Shown here: piece by piece, positions 22,901 to 35,521 of the stretch | How positions within the stretch are numbered: the first letter of the stretch is position 1 | Layout: each line of letters opens with the position of its first letter | Source: Agelas oroides | Taxonomy: Eukaryota > Porifera > Demospongiae > Agelasida > Agelasidae | Direction of reading: 5' to 3' | NCBI GenBank assembly: GCA_949130485.1 | Contig: OX422187.1 | Coordinates: forward strand, 4,922,159-4,986,158 | Length of the DNA: 64,000 nt | The notes under the pieces: generated by a model | The model's input: the letters and a program-made list of their open reading frames with translations, nothing else | Database searches by the model: none | What the model was told of the DNA's origin: nothing | Position numbers and translations under genes: made by a program

Positions 22901-24850
22901 ATATTATCAAGAAGCTATGGGCATGAAGAGTTTAAAAATGTAAACCCTTTATCGGTGCAAAAGGCGCACAAAGCTGTACGGGCCGCCCAATGTCACCGTC
23001 CCCTATAACGCAGTATAGTGCGGTCGATGGAAATTCGCGTACATTCTCGACTCTTCCTAGTTCGGTACAAAGGTTGTACTAATGCAAGGTGCATTTTATC
23101 AACAAGCTATGGGCATGAAGAGTTTAAAAATGTAAACCCTTTCTCGGTGCAAAAGGCGCACAAAGCTCTACGGGTCGGCTAATGTCACCGTCCGCTGCAA
23201 CGCAGTATAGTGCGGTCAATGGAAATTCGCGTACATTCTCGACTCTTCCTTGCTCGGTACAAAGGTTGCACTAATGCAAGTTGCATATTATCAAGAAGCT
23301 ATGTGCATGAAGAGTTAAAAAATGTAAACCCTTTCTCGGTGCAAAAGGCGCACAAAGCTGTACTGGCCGGCCAATATCTCCGTTCCCTGCAGCGCCGTAT
23401 AGTGCCGTCTATGGATATTCGCCTACAATCTCGACTCTACCTAGCTCGGTGCAAAGGTTGCACTAATGCAAGGTGCATATTATCAAGAAGCTATGGGCAA
23501 GAAGAGTTCAAACATGTAAACCCTTTCTCAGTGCAAAAGGCGCACAAAGCTGTACGGGCCGGCCAATGTCACCGTCCCCTGCAACGCAGTATAGTGCGGT
23601 CAATGGAAATTCGCGTACACTCTCGACTCTTCCTAGCTCGGTACAAAGGTTGTACTAATGCAAGGTGCATATTTTCAAGAAGCTATGGGCATGAAGAGTT
23701 TAAAAATGTAAACCCTTTCTCGGTGCAAAAGGCGCACAAAGCTGTACGGGCCCGCCAATATCACCGTCCCTTGAAACGCAGTATACAGCGGTCAATGGAA
23801 ATTCGCGTATATTCTCGACTCTTCCTAGCTCGGTACAAAGGTTGCACTAATGCAAGGTGCATATTATCAAGAATCTATGGGCATGAAGAGTTTCAAAAAG
23901 TAAACCCTTTCTCGATGCAAAAGGCGCACAAAGTTGTATGGGACGGCAAATATCTCCGTTCCTTGCAGCGCCCTATAGTGCCGTCAATGGAAATTCGCCT
24001 ACATTCTCGACTCTTCCTAGCTCGGTGCAAAGGTTGCACTAATGCAAGGTTGATATTATCAAGAATTTATGGGCATGAAGAGGTTAAAAATATAAACCCA
24101 TTCTCGGTGCAAAAGGCACACAAAGCTGTACGGGCCGGCCAATATCTCCGTTCCCTGCAGCGCCGTATAGTGTCGTCAATGGATATTCGCCTACATTCTC
24201 GACTCTTCCTGGCTCGGTGCAAAGGTTGAACTAATGCAAAGTGCATATTATCAATAAGCTATGGGCATGAAGAGTTTAAAAAAGTAAATCCTTTCTCGGT
24301 GCAAAAGGCGCACACAGGTATACGGGCCGGCCAATATCACCGTCCTCTGCAACGCAGTATAGTGTGGTCAATGAAAATTCGCGTACATTCTCGACTCTTC
24401 TTAGCTCGCTGCAAAGGTTGCACTAATGCAAAGTGCATATTATCAAGAATCTATGGGCATGAAGAGTTTCAAAAAGTAAACCCTTTCTCGGTGCAAAAGG
24501 CGCACAAAGTTGTATAGTCTGGCAAATATCTCCGTTCCCTGCAGCGCCGCATAGTGACGTCAATGGAAATTCGCCTAAATTTGCGACTCATCCTAGGTCG
24601 GTGCAAAGGTTGCACTAATGCAAGGTGCATATTGTCAAGAAGCTATGGGCATGAAGAGTTTAAAAATGTAAACCCTTTCTCGGTGCAAAAGGCGCACACA
24701 GCTGCACATGCCGGCCAATATCTCCGTTCCCTGCAGCGCCGTATAGTGCCGTCAATGGATATTCGCCTACATTCTCGACTCTTCCTAGCTCAGTACAAAG
24801 GTTGCACTAATGCAAGGTGCATATTGTCAAGAAGATATGGGCATTAACAA
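19955..24850 (+). repeat. Large tandem duplication inside the satellite (14 to 17 monomers)
   Basis: Sequence from 19955 to about 21800 recurs at 22643 to about 24850. The offset is 2,688 bp (14 monomers) at the left (19955/22643) and 3,264 bp (17 monomers) at the right (21035/24299 and 21290/24554). The second copy therefore carries about three extra monomers in its interior, near 23.2-23.8 kb. Private variants such as AATGGGAATTTGCGTA, GAAGAGGTTAAAAATATAA and ACACAGGTATACGGG mark the paired units. Confidence 0.8.
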
Positions 24851-26632
24851 TTTAAAAATATAAACCCTTTCTCGGTACAAAAGGCGCAAAAAGCTGTACG
24901 GGCCGGCCAATATCTCCGTTCCCTGCAGCGCCGTATAGTGCCGTCAATGGATATTCGCCTACATTCTCGACTCTTCCTAGCTCGGTACAAAGGTTGCACT
25001 AATGCAAAGTGCATATTGCCAAGAAGTTATTGGCATGAAGAGTTTAAAAATGTAATCCCTTTCTCGGTGCAAAAGGCGCACAAAGCTGAAAGGGACGGTC
25101 AATATCATCGTCCCCGGCAACGAAGAATAGTGGGGTCAATGGAAATTCGCGTACATTCTCGACTCTTCCTAGCTCGGTGCAAAGGTTGCACTAATGCAAG
25201 GTGCATATTATCAAGAATCTATGGGCATGAAGAGTTTCAAAAAGTAAACCCTTTCTCGGTGCAAAAGGCGCACAAAGTTGTATGGTACGGCAAATATCTA
25301 CGTTCCCCGCAGCGACCTATGGTGCCGTCAATGGAAATTCGCCTACATTCTCGACTCTTCCTAGCTCGGTTCAAAAGTTGTACTAATGCAAGGTGCATAT
25401 TATCAAGAAGCTATGGGCTTGAAGAGTTTAAAAATATAAGCCCATTCTCGGTGCAAAAGGCGCACAAAGCTGTACGAGCCGGCCAAAATCTCCGTTCTCT
25501 GCAGCGCCGTATAGTGCCATCAATGTCTACCTAAATTCGTGACTCATCCTAGCTCGGTGCAAAGGTTGCACTAATGCAAGGTGCATATTACCAAGAAGCT
25601 ATGGGCATGAAGAGTTTAAAAATGTAAACCCTTTCTCGGTGCAAAAGGCGCACAAAGCTGTACGGGCCGGCTAATATCACCGTCCCCTGCAACGCAGTAT
25701 AGTGCTGTCAATGGAAATTCGCGTACATTCTCGACTCTTCCTAGCTCGGTACAAAGGTTGCACTAATGCAAGGTTCATATTATCAAGAAGATATGGGCAT
25801 TAACAATTTAAAAATAGAAACCCTTTCTCGGTACAAAAGGCGCAAAAAGCTGTACGGGCCGGCCAATATCTCCGTTCCCTGCAGCGCCGTATAGTGCCGT
25901 CAATGGATATTCGCCTACATTCTCGACTCTTCCTAGCTCGGTACAAAGGTTGCACTAATGCAAGGTGCATATTGTCAAGAAGTTATTGGCATGAAGAGTT
26001 TAAAAATGTAATCCCTTTCTCGGTGCAAAAGGCGCACAAAGCTGAAAGGGACGATCAATATCATCGTCCCCGGCAACGAAGTATAGTGGGGTCAATGGAA
26101 ATTCGCGTACATTCTCGACTCTTCCTAGCTCGGTGGAAAGGTTGCACTAATGCAAGGTGCATATTATCAAGAATCTATGGGCATGAAGAGTTTCAAAAAG
26201 TAAACCCTTTCTCGGTGCAAAAGGCGCACAAAGTTGTATGGTACGGCAAATATCTACGTTCCCCGAAGCGACCTATGGTGCCGTCGATGGAAATTCGACT
26301 ACATTCTCGATTCTTCCTAGCTCGGTGCAAAGGTTGCACTAATGCAAGGTGCATATTATCAAGAAGCTATGGGCATGAAGAGTTTAAAAATATAAACCCA
26401 TTCTCGGTGCAAAAGGCGCACAAAGCTGTATGAACCGGCCGAAATCTCCGTTCTCTGCAGCGCCGTATAGTGCCATCAATGTCTACCTAAATTCGTGACT
26501 CATCCTAGCTCGGTGCAAAAGTTGCACTAATGCAAGGTGAATATTACCAAGAAGCTATGGGCATGAAGAGTTTAAAAATGTAAAACCTTTCTCGGTGCAA
26601 AAGGCGCACAAAGCTGTACGGGCCGGCTAATA

Positions 26633-29590
26633 TCACCGTCCCCTGCAACGCAGTATAGTGCCGTCAATGGAAATTCGCGTACATTCTCGTCTCTTCCTAG
26701 CTCGGTACAAATGTTGCACTAATGCAAGGTGCATATTATCAAGAAGCTATGGGCATGAAGAGTTTGAAAATGTAAACCCTTTCTCGGTGCAAAAGTCGCA
26801 CAAAGCTGTACGGGCCGGCCAATATCTCCGTTCCCTGCAGCGCCGTATAGTGCCGTCAATGGATATTCGCCTACATTCTCGACTCTTCCTAGCTCGGTGC
26901 AAAGGTTGCACTAATGCAAAGTGCATATTATCAAGAAGCTATGGGCATGAAGAGCTTACAAACGTAAACCCTTTCTCGGTGCAAAAGGCGCACAAAGCTG
27001 TACGGGCCGGCTAATATCACCGTCCTCTGCAACGAAGTATAGTGCGGTCAATGAAAATTCGCGTACATTCTCGACTCTTCTTAGCTCGCTGCAAAGGTTG
27101 CACTAATGCAAGGTGCATATTATCAAGAATGTATGGGCATGAAGAGTTTCAAAAAGTAAACCCTTTCTCGGTGCAAAAGGCGCAGAAAGTTGTATAGGCT
27201 GGCAAATATCTCCGTTCCCTGCTGCGCCGCATAATGTAGTCAATGGAAATTCGCCTAAATTTGCGACTCATCCTAGGTCGGTGCAAAGGTTGCACTAATG
27301 CAAGGTGCATATTATTAAGAAGCTATGGGCATGAAGAGTTTAAAAATGTAAACCCTTTCTCGGTGTAAAAGGCGCACAAAGCAGTACAGGCCGGCCAATA
27401 TCTCCGTTTCTTGCTGCGCAGTATAGTGCAGTCATTGGAAATTCGCGAACATTCGCGACTCCTCCTAGCTCGGTACAAAGGTTGCACTAATGCAAGGTGC
27501 ATATTATCAAGAAGCTATGGGCATGAAGAGTTTAAAAATGTAAACCCTTTCTTGGTGCAAAAGGCGCACAAAGCTGCACATGCCGGCCAACATCTCCGTT
27601 CCCTGCAGCGCCGTATAGTGCCGTCAAAGGATATTCGCGTTCATTCTCGACTCTTCCTAGCTCGGTACAAAGGTTGCACTAATGCAAGGTGCATATTATC
27701 AAGAATCTATGGGCATGAAGAGTTTCAAAAAGTAAACCCTTTCACGGTGCAAAAGGCGCAGAAAGCTGTACGGGCCGGCTAATCTCACCGTCCCCTGCAA
27801 CGCAGTACAGTGCCGTCAATGGAAATTCGCGTACATTCTCGTCTCTTCCTAGCTCGGTACAAACGTTGCACTAATGCAAGGTACATATTATCAAGGAGCT
27901 ATGGGCATGAAGAGTTTGAAAATGTAAACCCTTTCTCGGTGCAAAAGGCGCACAAAGCTGTACGGGCCGGCCAATATCTCCGTTCCCTGCAGCGCCGTAT
28001 AGTGCCGTCAATGGATATTCGCCTACATTCTCGACTCTTCCTAGCTCGGTGCAAAGGTTGCACTAATGCAAAGTGCATATTATCAAGAAGCTATGGGCAT
28101 GAAGAGCTTACAAATGTAAACCCTTTCTCGGTGCAAAAGGCGCACAAAGCTGTACGGTCCGGCTAATATCATCGTCCCCTCCAACGAAGTATAGTGCGGT
28201 CAATGAAAATTCGCGTACATTCTCGACTCTTCATAGCTCGCTGCAAAGGTTGCACTAATGCAAGGTGCATATTATCAAGAATGTATGGGCATGAAGAGTT
28301 TCAAAAAGTAAACCCTTTCTCGGTGCAAAAGGCGCAGAAAGTTGTATAGGCTGGCAAATATCTCCGTTCCCTGCAGCGCCGCATAATGTAGTCAATGGAA
28401 ATTCGCCTAAATTTGCGACTCATCCTAGGTCGGTGCAAAGGTTGCACTAATGCAAGGTGCATATTATTAAGAAGCTATGGGCATGAAGAGTTTAAAAATG
28501 TAAACCCTTTCTCGGTGTAAAAGGCGCACAAAGCAGTACAGGCCGGCCAATATCTCCGTTTCTTGCTGCGCAGTATAGTGCAGTCATTGGAAATTCGCGA
28601 ACATTCGCGACTCCTCCTAGCTCGGTACAAAGGTTGCACTAATGCAAGGTGCATATTATCAAGAAGCTATGGGCATGAAGAGTTTAAAAATGTAAACCCT
28701 TTCTTGGTGCAAAAGGCGCACAAAGCTGCACATGCCGGCCAACATCTCCGTTCCCTGCAGCGCCGTATAGTGCCGTCAAAGGATATTCGCGTACATTCTC
28801 GACTCTTCCTAGCTCGGTACAAAGGTTGCACTAATGCAAGGTGCATATTATCAAGAATCTATGGGCATGAAGAGTTTCAAAAAGTAAACCCTTTCACGGT
28901 GCAAAAGGCGCAGAAAGCTGTACGGGCCGGCTAATCTCACCGTCCCCTGCAACGCAGTACAGTGCGGTCAATGGAAATTCGCGTACATTCTCGTCTCTTC
29001 CTAGCTCGGTACAAACGTTGCACTAATGCAAGGTACATATTATCAAGGAGCTATGGGCATGAAGAGTTTGAAAATGTAAACCCTTTCTCGGTGCAAAAGG
29101 CGCACAAAGCTGTACGGGCCGGCCAATATCTCCGTTCCCTGCAGCGCCGTATAGTGCCGTCAATGGATATTCGCCTACATTCTCGACTCTTCCTAGCTCG
29201 GTGCAAAGGTTGCACTAATGCAAAGTGCATATTATCAAGAAGCTATGGGCATGAAGAGCTTACAAATGTAAACCCTTTCTCGGTGCAAAAGGCGCACAAA
29301 GCTGTACGGTCCGGCTAATATCATCGTCCCCTCCAACGAAGTATAGTGCGGTCAATGAAAATTCGCGTACATTCTCGACTCTTCATAGCTCGCTGCAAAG
29401 GTTGCACTAATGCAAGGTGCATATTATCAAGAATGTATGGGCATGAAGAGTTTCAAAAAGTAAACCCTTTCTCGGTGCAAAAGGCGCACAAAGTTGTATA
29501 GACTGGCAAATATCTCCGTTGCCTGCAGCGCCGCATAATGCAGTCAATGGAAATTCGCCTAAATTTGCGACTCATACTAGGTCGGTGCAA
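26633..29590 (+). repeat. 1,152-bp six-monomer higher-order repeat, about 2.5 copies
   Basis: Matching positions 26658, 27810 and 28962, and 27411 and 28563, are separated by exactly 1,152 bp (6 x 192). Copies 1 and 2 are almost identical over the full length. Copy 3 stays near-identical to about 29,590, then diverges. Shared private variants include ACAAACGTTGCACTAATG in copies 2 and 3, ATAATGTAGTCAATGG in copies 1 and 2, and CATTGGAAATTCGCGAAC. This is the most homogenised stretch of the array and implies recent local amplification. Confidence 0.9.
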
Positions 29591-32500
29591 AGGTTGCACT
29601 AATAGAAGGTGCATATTATCAAGAAGCTATGGGCATGAAGAGTTTAAAAATGTAAACCCTTTCTCGGTGCAAAAGGCGCACAAAGCAGTACGGGCCGGCC
29701 AATATCTCCGTTCCCTGCAGCGCCGTATAGTGCCGTCAATGGAAATTCGCCTACATTCTCGACTCTTCCTAGCTCGGTGCAAAGGTTGCACTAAAGCAAG
29801 GTGCATATTATCAAGAAGCTATGGGCATGAAGAGTTTAAAAATATAATCCCATTATCGGTGCAAAAGGCGCACAAAGCTGTACGGTCCGGCCAAAATCTC
29901 CGTTCACTGCAACGCCGTATAGTGCCGTCAATGTCTACCTAAAATAGTGACTCATCCTAGTTCGGTGCAAAGGTTGCACTAATGCAAGGTGCATATTATC
30001 AAGAAGCTATGAGCGTGAAGAGTTTAAAAATGTAAACCCTTTCTCGGTGCAAAAGGCGCACAAAGCTGTACGGGCCGGCCAATATCACCGTCCCCTGCAA
30101 CGCAGAATAGTGCGGTCAATGGAAATTCGCGCACATTCTCGACTCTTCCTAGCTCGGTACAAAGGTTGCACTAATGCTTGGTGCATATTATCAAGAAGCT
30201 ATGGGCATGAATAGATTATAAACGTAAACCCTTTCACGGTGCAAAATGCGCACACAGTTGTACGGGCCGGCCAATATCACCGTCCCCTGCAACGCAGTAT
30301 AGTGCGGTCAATGTAAATTCGCATACATTCTCGACTCTTCCTAGCTCGGTACAATGGTTGCACTAATGCAAGGTGCATATTATCAAGAAGCTATGAGCAT
30401 GAAGAGTTTAAAAATGTAAACCCTTTCTCGGTGCAAAAGGCGCACATAGCTGTACTGGCCTGCCTATATCATCGTTTCTTGCAGCGCAGTATAGTGCAGT
30501 CATTGGAAATTCGCGAACATTCGCGACTCCTCCTAGCTCGGTGCAAAGGTTGCACTAATGCAAGGTGCATATTATCAAGAAGCTATGGGCATGAAGAGTT
30601 TAAAAATGTAAACCCTTTCTTGGTGCAAAAGGCGCACAAAGCTGCACAGGCCGGCCAACATCTCCGTTCCCTGCAGCGCTGTATAGTGCCGTCAATGGAT
30701 ATTCGCGTACATTCTCGACTCTTCCTAGCTCGGTACAAAGGTTGCACTAATGCAAGGTGCATATTATCAAGAAGATATGGGCATGAACAATTTAAAAATG
30801 TAAACCCTTTCTCGGTGCAAAAGGCGCACAAAGCTGTACGGGCCGGCCAATATCTCCGTTCCCTGCAGCGCCGTATAGTGCGTCAATGGATATTTGCCTA
30901 CATTCTCGACTCTCCCGAGCTCGGTACAAAGGTTGCACTAATGGAAGGTGCATATTATCAAGAAGTTATTGGCATGAAGAGTTTAAAAATGTAAACCCTT
31001 TCTCGGTGCAAAAGGCGCGCAAAGCTGTACGGGCCGGCCAATATCATCGTCCCCTGCAACGAAGTATAGTGCGGTCAATGGAAATTCGCGTACATTCTCG
31101 ACTCTTCTTAGCTCGCTTCAAAGGTTGCACTAATGCAAGGTCCATATTATCGAGAATCTATGGGCATGAAGAGTTTAAAAATATAATCCCATTCTCGGTG
31201 CAAAAGGCGCACAAAGCTGTACGGGCCGGCTAAAATCTCCGTTCCCTGCAACGCCGTATAGTGCCTTCAATGTCTACCTAAATTTGTGACTCATCCTAGT
31301 TCGGTGCAAAGGTTGCACTAATGCAAGGTGCATATTATCAAGAAGCTATGGGCATGAAGAGCTTAAAAACGTAAACCCTTTCTCGGTGCAAAAGGCGCAC
31401 AAAGCTGTACGGGCCGGCCAATATCACCGTCCCCTGCAACGAAGTATAGTGCGGTCAATGGAAATTCGCGCACATTCTCGACTCTTCCTAGCTCGGTACA
31501 AAGGTTGCACTAATGCTAGGTGTATATTATCAAGAAGCTATGGGCATGAAGAGTTTAAACATGAAAACCCTTTCTCGGTGCAAAAGGCGCACAAAGCTGT
31601 ACCGGCCGGCTAATATCACCGTCCACTGCAACGCAGTATAGGGCAGTCAATGGAAATTCGCGTACATTCACGACTTTTCCTAGCTCGGTACAAAGGTTTC
31701 ACTAATACAAGGTGCATATTATCAAGAAGTTATGGGCATGAAGAGTTTAAAAATGTAAACCCTTTCTCGGTGCAAAAGGCGCACAAAGCTGTACGGTACG
31801 GCCAATATCATCGTCCCCTGCAACGAAGTATAGTGCGGTCAATGGAAATTCGCGTACATTCTCGACTCTTCTTAGCTCGCTGCAAAGGTTGCACTAATGC
31901 AAGGTGCATATTATTAAGAATCTATGGGCATGAAGAGTTTAAAAATATAATCCCATTGTCGGTGCAAAAGGCGCACAAAGCTGTACTGGCCGGCCAAAAT
32001 CTCCGTTCACTGCAACGCCGTATAGTGCCTTCAATGTCTACCTAACTTTGTGACTCATCCTAGTTTGGTGCAAAGGTTGCACTAATGCAAGGTGCATATT
32101 ATCAAGAAGCTATGGGCATGAAGAGTTTAATAATGAAAACCCTTTCTCGGTGCAAAAGGCGCACAAAGCTGTACCGGCCGGCCAATATCACCGTCCCCTG
32201 CAACGCAGTATAGTGCGGTCAATGGAAATTCGCGCACATTCTCGACTCTTCCTAGCTCGGTGCAAAGGTTGCACTAATGCAAGGTGCATATTATCAAGAA
32301 TCTATGGGCATGAAGAGTTTAAAAATATAATCCCATTCTCGGTGCAAAAGGCGCACAAAGCTGTACGGGCCGGCCAAAATCTCCGTTCCCTGCAACGCCG
32401 TATATAGTGCCGTCAATATCTACCTAAATTAGTGACTCATCCTAGTTCGGTGCAAAGGTTGCACTAATGCAAGGTGCATATTATCAAGAAGCTATGGGCA

Positions 32501-32923
32501 TGAAGAGTTTAAAAATGTAAACCCTTTCTCGGTGCAAAAGGCGCACAAAGCTGTACGGGCCGGCAAATATCTCCGTTCCCTGCAGCGCCGTAAGTGCCGT
32601 CAATGGATATTCGCCTACATTCTCGACTCTTCCTAGCTCGGTTCAAAGGTTGCACTAATGCAAAGTGCATATTATCAAGAAGCTATGTGCATGAAGAGTT
32701 TAAAAACGTAAACCCTTTCTCGGTGCAAAAGGCGCACACAGCTGAACGGGCCGGCGAATATCACCGTCCCCTGCAACGCAGTATAGTGCGGTCAATGCAA
32801 ATTCGCGTACATTCTCGACTCTTCCTAGCTCGGTACAAAGGTTGCACTTAAGCAAGGTGCATATTATCAAGAAGCTATGGGCATGAAGAGTTTAAATATG
32901 TAAACCCTTTCTCGGTGCAAAAG

Positions 32924-33426
32924 GTAGGGTGTCCAACCTGAAATACGAAAGTGTGCGCATTGGTTCCAAATCAGTGGTTTTCATAAGAGCCAACCCAGGT
33001 AAGAAAGAAACCACAGACGGATTGGGTTCGCATGTCATTTCTTTTGGGATCGGTGCACTTTTCCGGAAGTGGTGAATTCCGAAAAATGGCACGTGACCAA
33101 GAATTTAAGTTCGCCGTAACCGGTAAAATTATTTCGTTCCTAGACCACTGACCACTGCCAGCGAGGCTACTTTAAACATGGCAGTGAGTTATACATTAGG
33201 TCTGTGAGGGTAAGTTTCTTGGGAGATAACTAGGCCCATGGCTTGATATTGGTCACGTACCATTTTGCGGGACTTACCACTTCCGGAAAAGTGTACTGTT
33301 TCCGAATAAAATTGACATTCCAACCCGATCCTTCTGTGGTTTCTTTCTTGCCTGGGTTAGCTCTTATAAAAACCACTGTTTTGGAATCAATGCGCACACT
33401 TTCATTTTTCAGGTTGGAAACCCTAC
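32924..33426. mobile_element. Foldback/MITE-like element with long terminal inverted repeats
   Basis: A 503-bp element inserted in a satellite monomer. It begins GTAGGGTGTCCAACCTGAAA and ends with the inverse, TTTCAGGTTGGAAACCCTAC. The inverted arms run about 180 bp each (roughly 32924-33105 and 33245-33426), judged about 85% identical by eye, with a short unrelated middle. The flanks are a 5-bp direct duplication, AAAAG at 32919-32923 and 33427-33431, matching the intact monomer text GCAAAAGGCGC. No transposase is encoded, so it is non-autonomous. The superfamily is not assigned. Confidence 0.9.
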
Positions 33427-35168
33427 AAAAGGCGCACAAAGCAGTACGGGCCGGCCAATATCTCCGTTCCCTGCAGCGCCGTATAGTGCCGTCAATGGAA
33501 ATTCGCCTACATTCTCGACTCTTCCTAGCTCGGTGCAAAGGTTGCACTAATGCAAGGTGCATATTATCAAGAAGCTATGGGCATGAAGAGTTTAAAAATA
33601 TAAACCCATTCTCGGTGTAAAAGGCGCACAAAGCTGTACGGGCCGGCCAAAATCTCCGTTCCCTGCAGCGTCGTATAGTGCAGGCAATGTCTACCTCAAT
33701 TCGTGACTCATCCTAGCTCGGTGCAAAGCTTGCACTAATGCAAGGTGCATATTATCAAGAAGCTATGGGCATGAAGAGTTTAAACATGAAAACCATTTCT
33801 CAGTGCAAAAGGCGCACAAAGCTGTACGGGCCGGCTAATATCACCGTCCCCTGCAACGCAGTATAGTGCGGTCAATGGAAATTCGCTTACATTCTCGACT
33901 CTTCCTAGCTCGGTACAAAGGTTACATTAATGCAAGGTGCATATTATCAAGAAGCTATGGGCATGAAGAGTATAAAAAAGCAAACCCTTTCTCTGTGCAA
34001 ATGGCGCACAAAGCTGTACGGGCCGGACAATATCTCCGTCCCCTGCAGCGCCGTACAGTTCCGTGAATGGAAATTCACCTACATTCGCGACTCGTCTTAG
34101 CTCGGTACAAAGTTTGCACTAATGGAAGGTGCACATTATCAAGAATGTATGGGTATGAAGACTTTCAAAAAGCAAACCCTTTCACGGTGCAAAAGGCGAA
34201 CAAAGCTGTACGGGCCGGCCAATATCTCCGTTCCCTGCAGCGCCGTATAGTGCCGTCAATGGAAATTCGCCTAAATTCGCGACTCATCCTAGCTCGGTGC
34301 AAAGGTTGCATAAATGCAAGGTGCATATTATCAAGAAGCTATGGGCATAAAGAGTTTAAAAATGTAAACCCTTTCTCGGTGCAAAAGGCGCACATAGCTG
34401 TACGGGATGTCCAATATCACCGTCCCTTGCAACGCAGTATAGTGCCGTCAATAGAAATTCGCGTACATTCGCGACTCTTCCTAGCTCGGTGCAAAGGTTG
34501 CCCTAATGCCAGGTGCATATCATCAAGAAGCTATGGGCATGAAGAGTTTAAAAATGTAAACCCTTTCTCGGTGCAAAAGGCGCACAAAGCTGTACGGGCC
34601 GGACAATATCTCCGTCCCCTGCAGCGCCGTACAGTGTCGTCAATGGAAATTCGCCTACATTCGCGACTCTTCCTAGCTCGGTACCAAGCTTGCACTAATG
34701 CAAGGTGCAAATTATCAAGAATCTATGGTCATGAAGACTTTCATAAAGTAAACCCTTTCTCGGTGCAAAAGGCGCACAAAGCTGTACGGGCCGGCCAATA
34801 TCTCCGTTCCCTGCAGCGCCGTATAGTGCCGTCAATGGAAATCCGCCTAAATTCGCGACTCATCTTAGCTCGGTGCAAAGATTGCACTAATGCAAGGTGC
34901 AAATTATCAAGAATCTATGGGCATGAAGAGTTTCAAAAAGTAAACCCTTTCTCGGTGCAAAAGGCGCACAAAGCTGTATGGGCCGGCCAATATCTCCGTT
35001 CCCTGCAGCGCCGTATAATGCCGTCAATGGAAATTCGCCTAAATTTGCGACTCATCCTAGGTCAGTGCAAAGGTTGCACTAATGCAAGGTGCATATTATC
35101 AAGAAGCTATGGGCATGAAGAGTTTAAAAATGTAAACCCTTTCTCAGTGCAAAAGGCGCACAAAACTG
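33427..35168 (+). repeat. 192-bp satellite array, segment IV (right end)
   Basis: About nine further monomers in the same orientation and phase as before the foldback element. The first is partial (it begins AAAAGGCGCAC). The segment includes the last ATGTCTACC variant at about 33687 and ends in the palindromic junction. Divergence from the consensus is not obviously higher at the edge than in the interior. Confidence 0.93.
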
Positions 35169-35215
35169 TACAGCTTTGTGCGCCTTTTGCACCGACAAAG
35201 GGTTTACATTTTAAA
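35123..35215. repeat. Palindromic end of the satellite array
   Basis: The last forward monomer stops at CACAAAACTGTA and is followed at once by CAGCTTTGTGCGCC, the reverse complement of the same part of the monomer. Arms 35123-35168 and about 35170-35215 form an imperfect inverted repeat of roughly 45 bp with almost no spacer. After 35215 no satellite is recognisable, so this inverted stub is the array boundary. Confidence 0.9.
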
Positions 35216-35512
35216 ATTATTCGCCCGTTTGTCCATTCAGGTAAACACTGTGGCACGTGAATGATGTAATCTTTCTCTTTGAAGTTCATCGATCGCCCTG
35301 AACGAGATGATACAAGCTGTTGCTGTCAAAACGATAGCATTTTTGACTTTAAATCCCCCCGAATGTACCTCACAGAGAGCATAACTCTGCAGTATGGCTT
35401 ATCAGCAGGTAAACTGAAATAGACTGTTTTGTTAGTGCATGCTTAGTGTAACGGATAGTATGCAGGTTACCAAGGAGACTTCGCGCATGCGCGAACAGTG
35501 TGTACCAGCTGC
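35216..35512. other. Unique-looking flank of the satellite
   Basis: About 300 bp between the satellite end and the next transposon. I see no convincing coding exon or known repeat. A short self-complementary CGCGCATGCGCG lies at about 35482-35493. Confidence 0.5.
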
Positions 35513-35521
35513 TCCCTCCGA

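Larger units (their letters stand above)
16208..32923 (+). repeat. 192-bp satellite array, segment III
   Basis: About 87 direct copies of the 192-bp monomer, the longest unbroken segment. Both monomer flavours occur, plus a third in which CGACTCTTCC is replaced by GCGACTCATCC after CCTAAATT. From 25.5 kb onward a 188-bp deletion variant (ATGTCTACC) recurs. Several larger duplications are nested here (see the separate repeat entries). The segment ends inside CGGTGCAAAAG, where a foldback element has inserted. Confidence 0.95.
25523..33690 (+). repeat. 188-bp deletion variant monomers (dispersed set)
   Basis: A monomer variant reading ATGTCTACCTAAATT in place of ATGGAAATTCGCCTAAATT has lost 4 bp. 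It occurs at about 25523, 26479, 29931, 31270, 32034, 32416 (as ATATCTACC) and 33687, and nowhere to the left. It is usually preceded by CCAAAATCTCCGTT and followed by GTGACTCATCCTAG, so the whole monomer forms one sub-family. Spacings are multiples of the monomer less a few bases, for example 956 bp between the first two. Confidence 0.8.

Noticed and set aside
33243..33620. A 125-codon ORF at the foldback element
   Set aside because: It spans the right inverted arm and satellite; the related frame in the left arm only reflects the inverted repeat.
1..35215. A CRISPR-like array
   Set aside because: The repeat is 192 bp with no short constant repeat alternating with unique spacers, and the context is eukaryotic.
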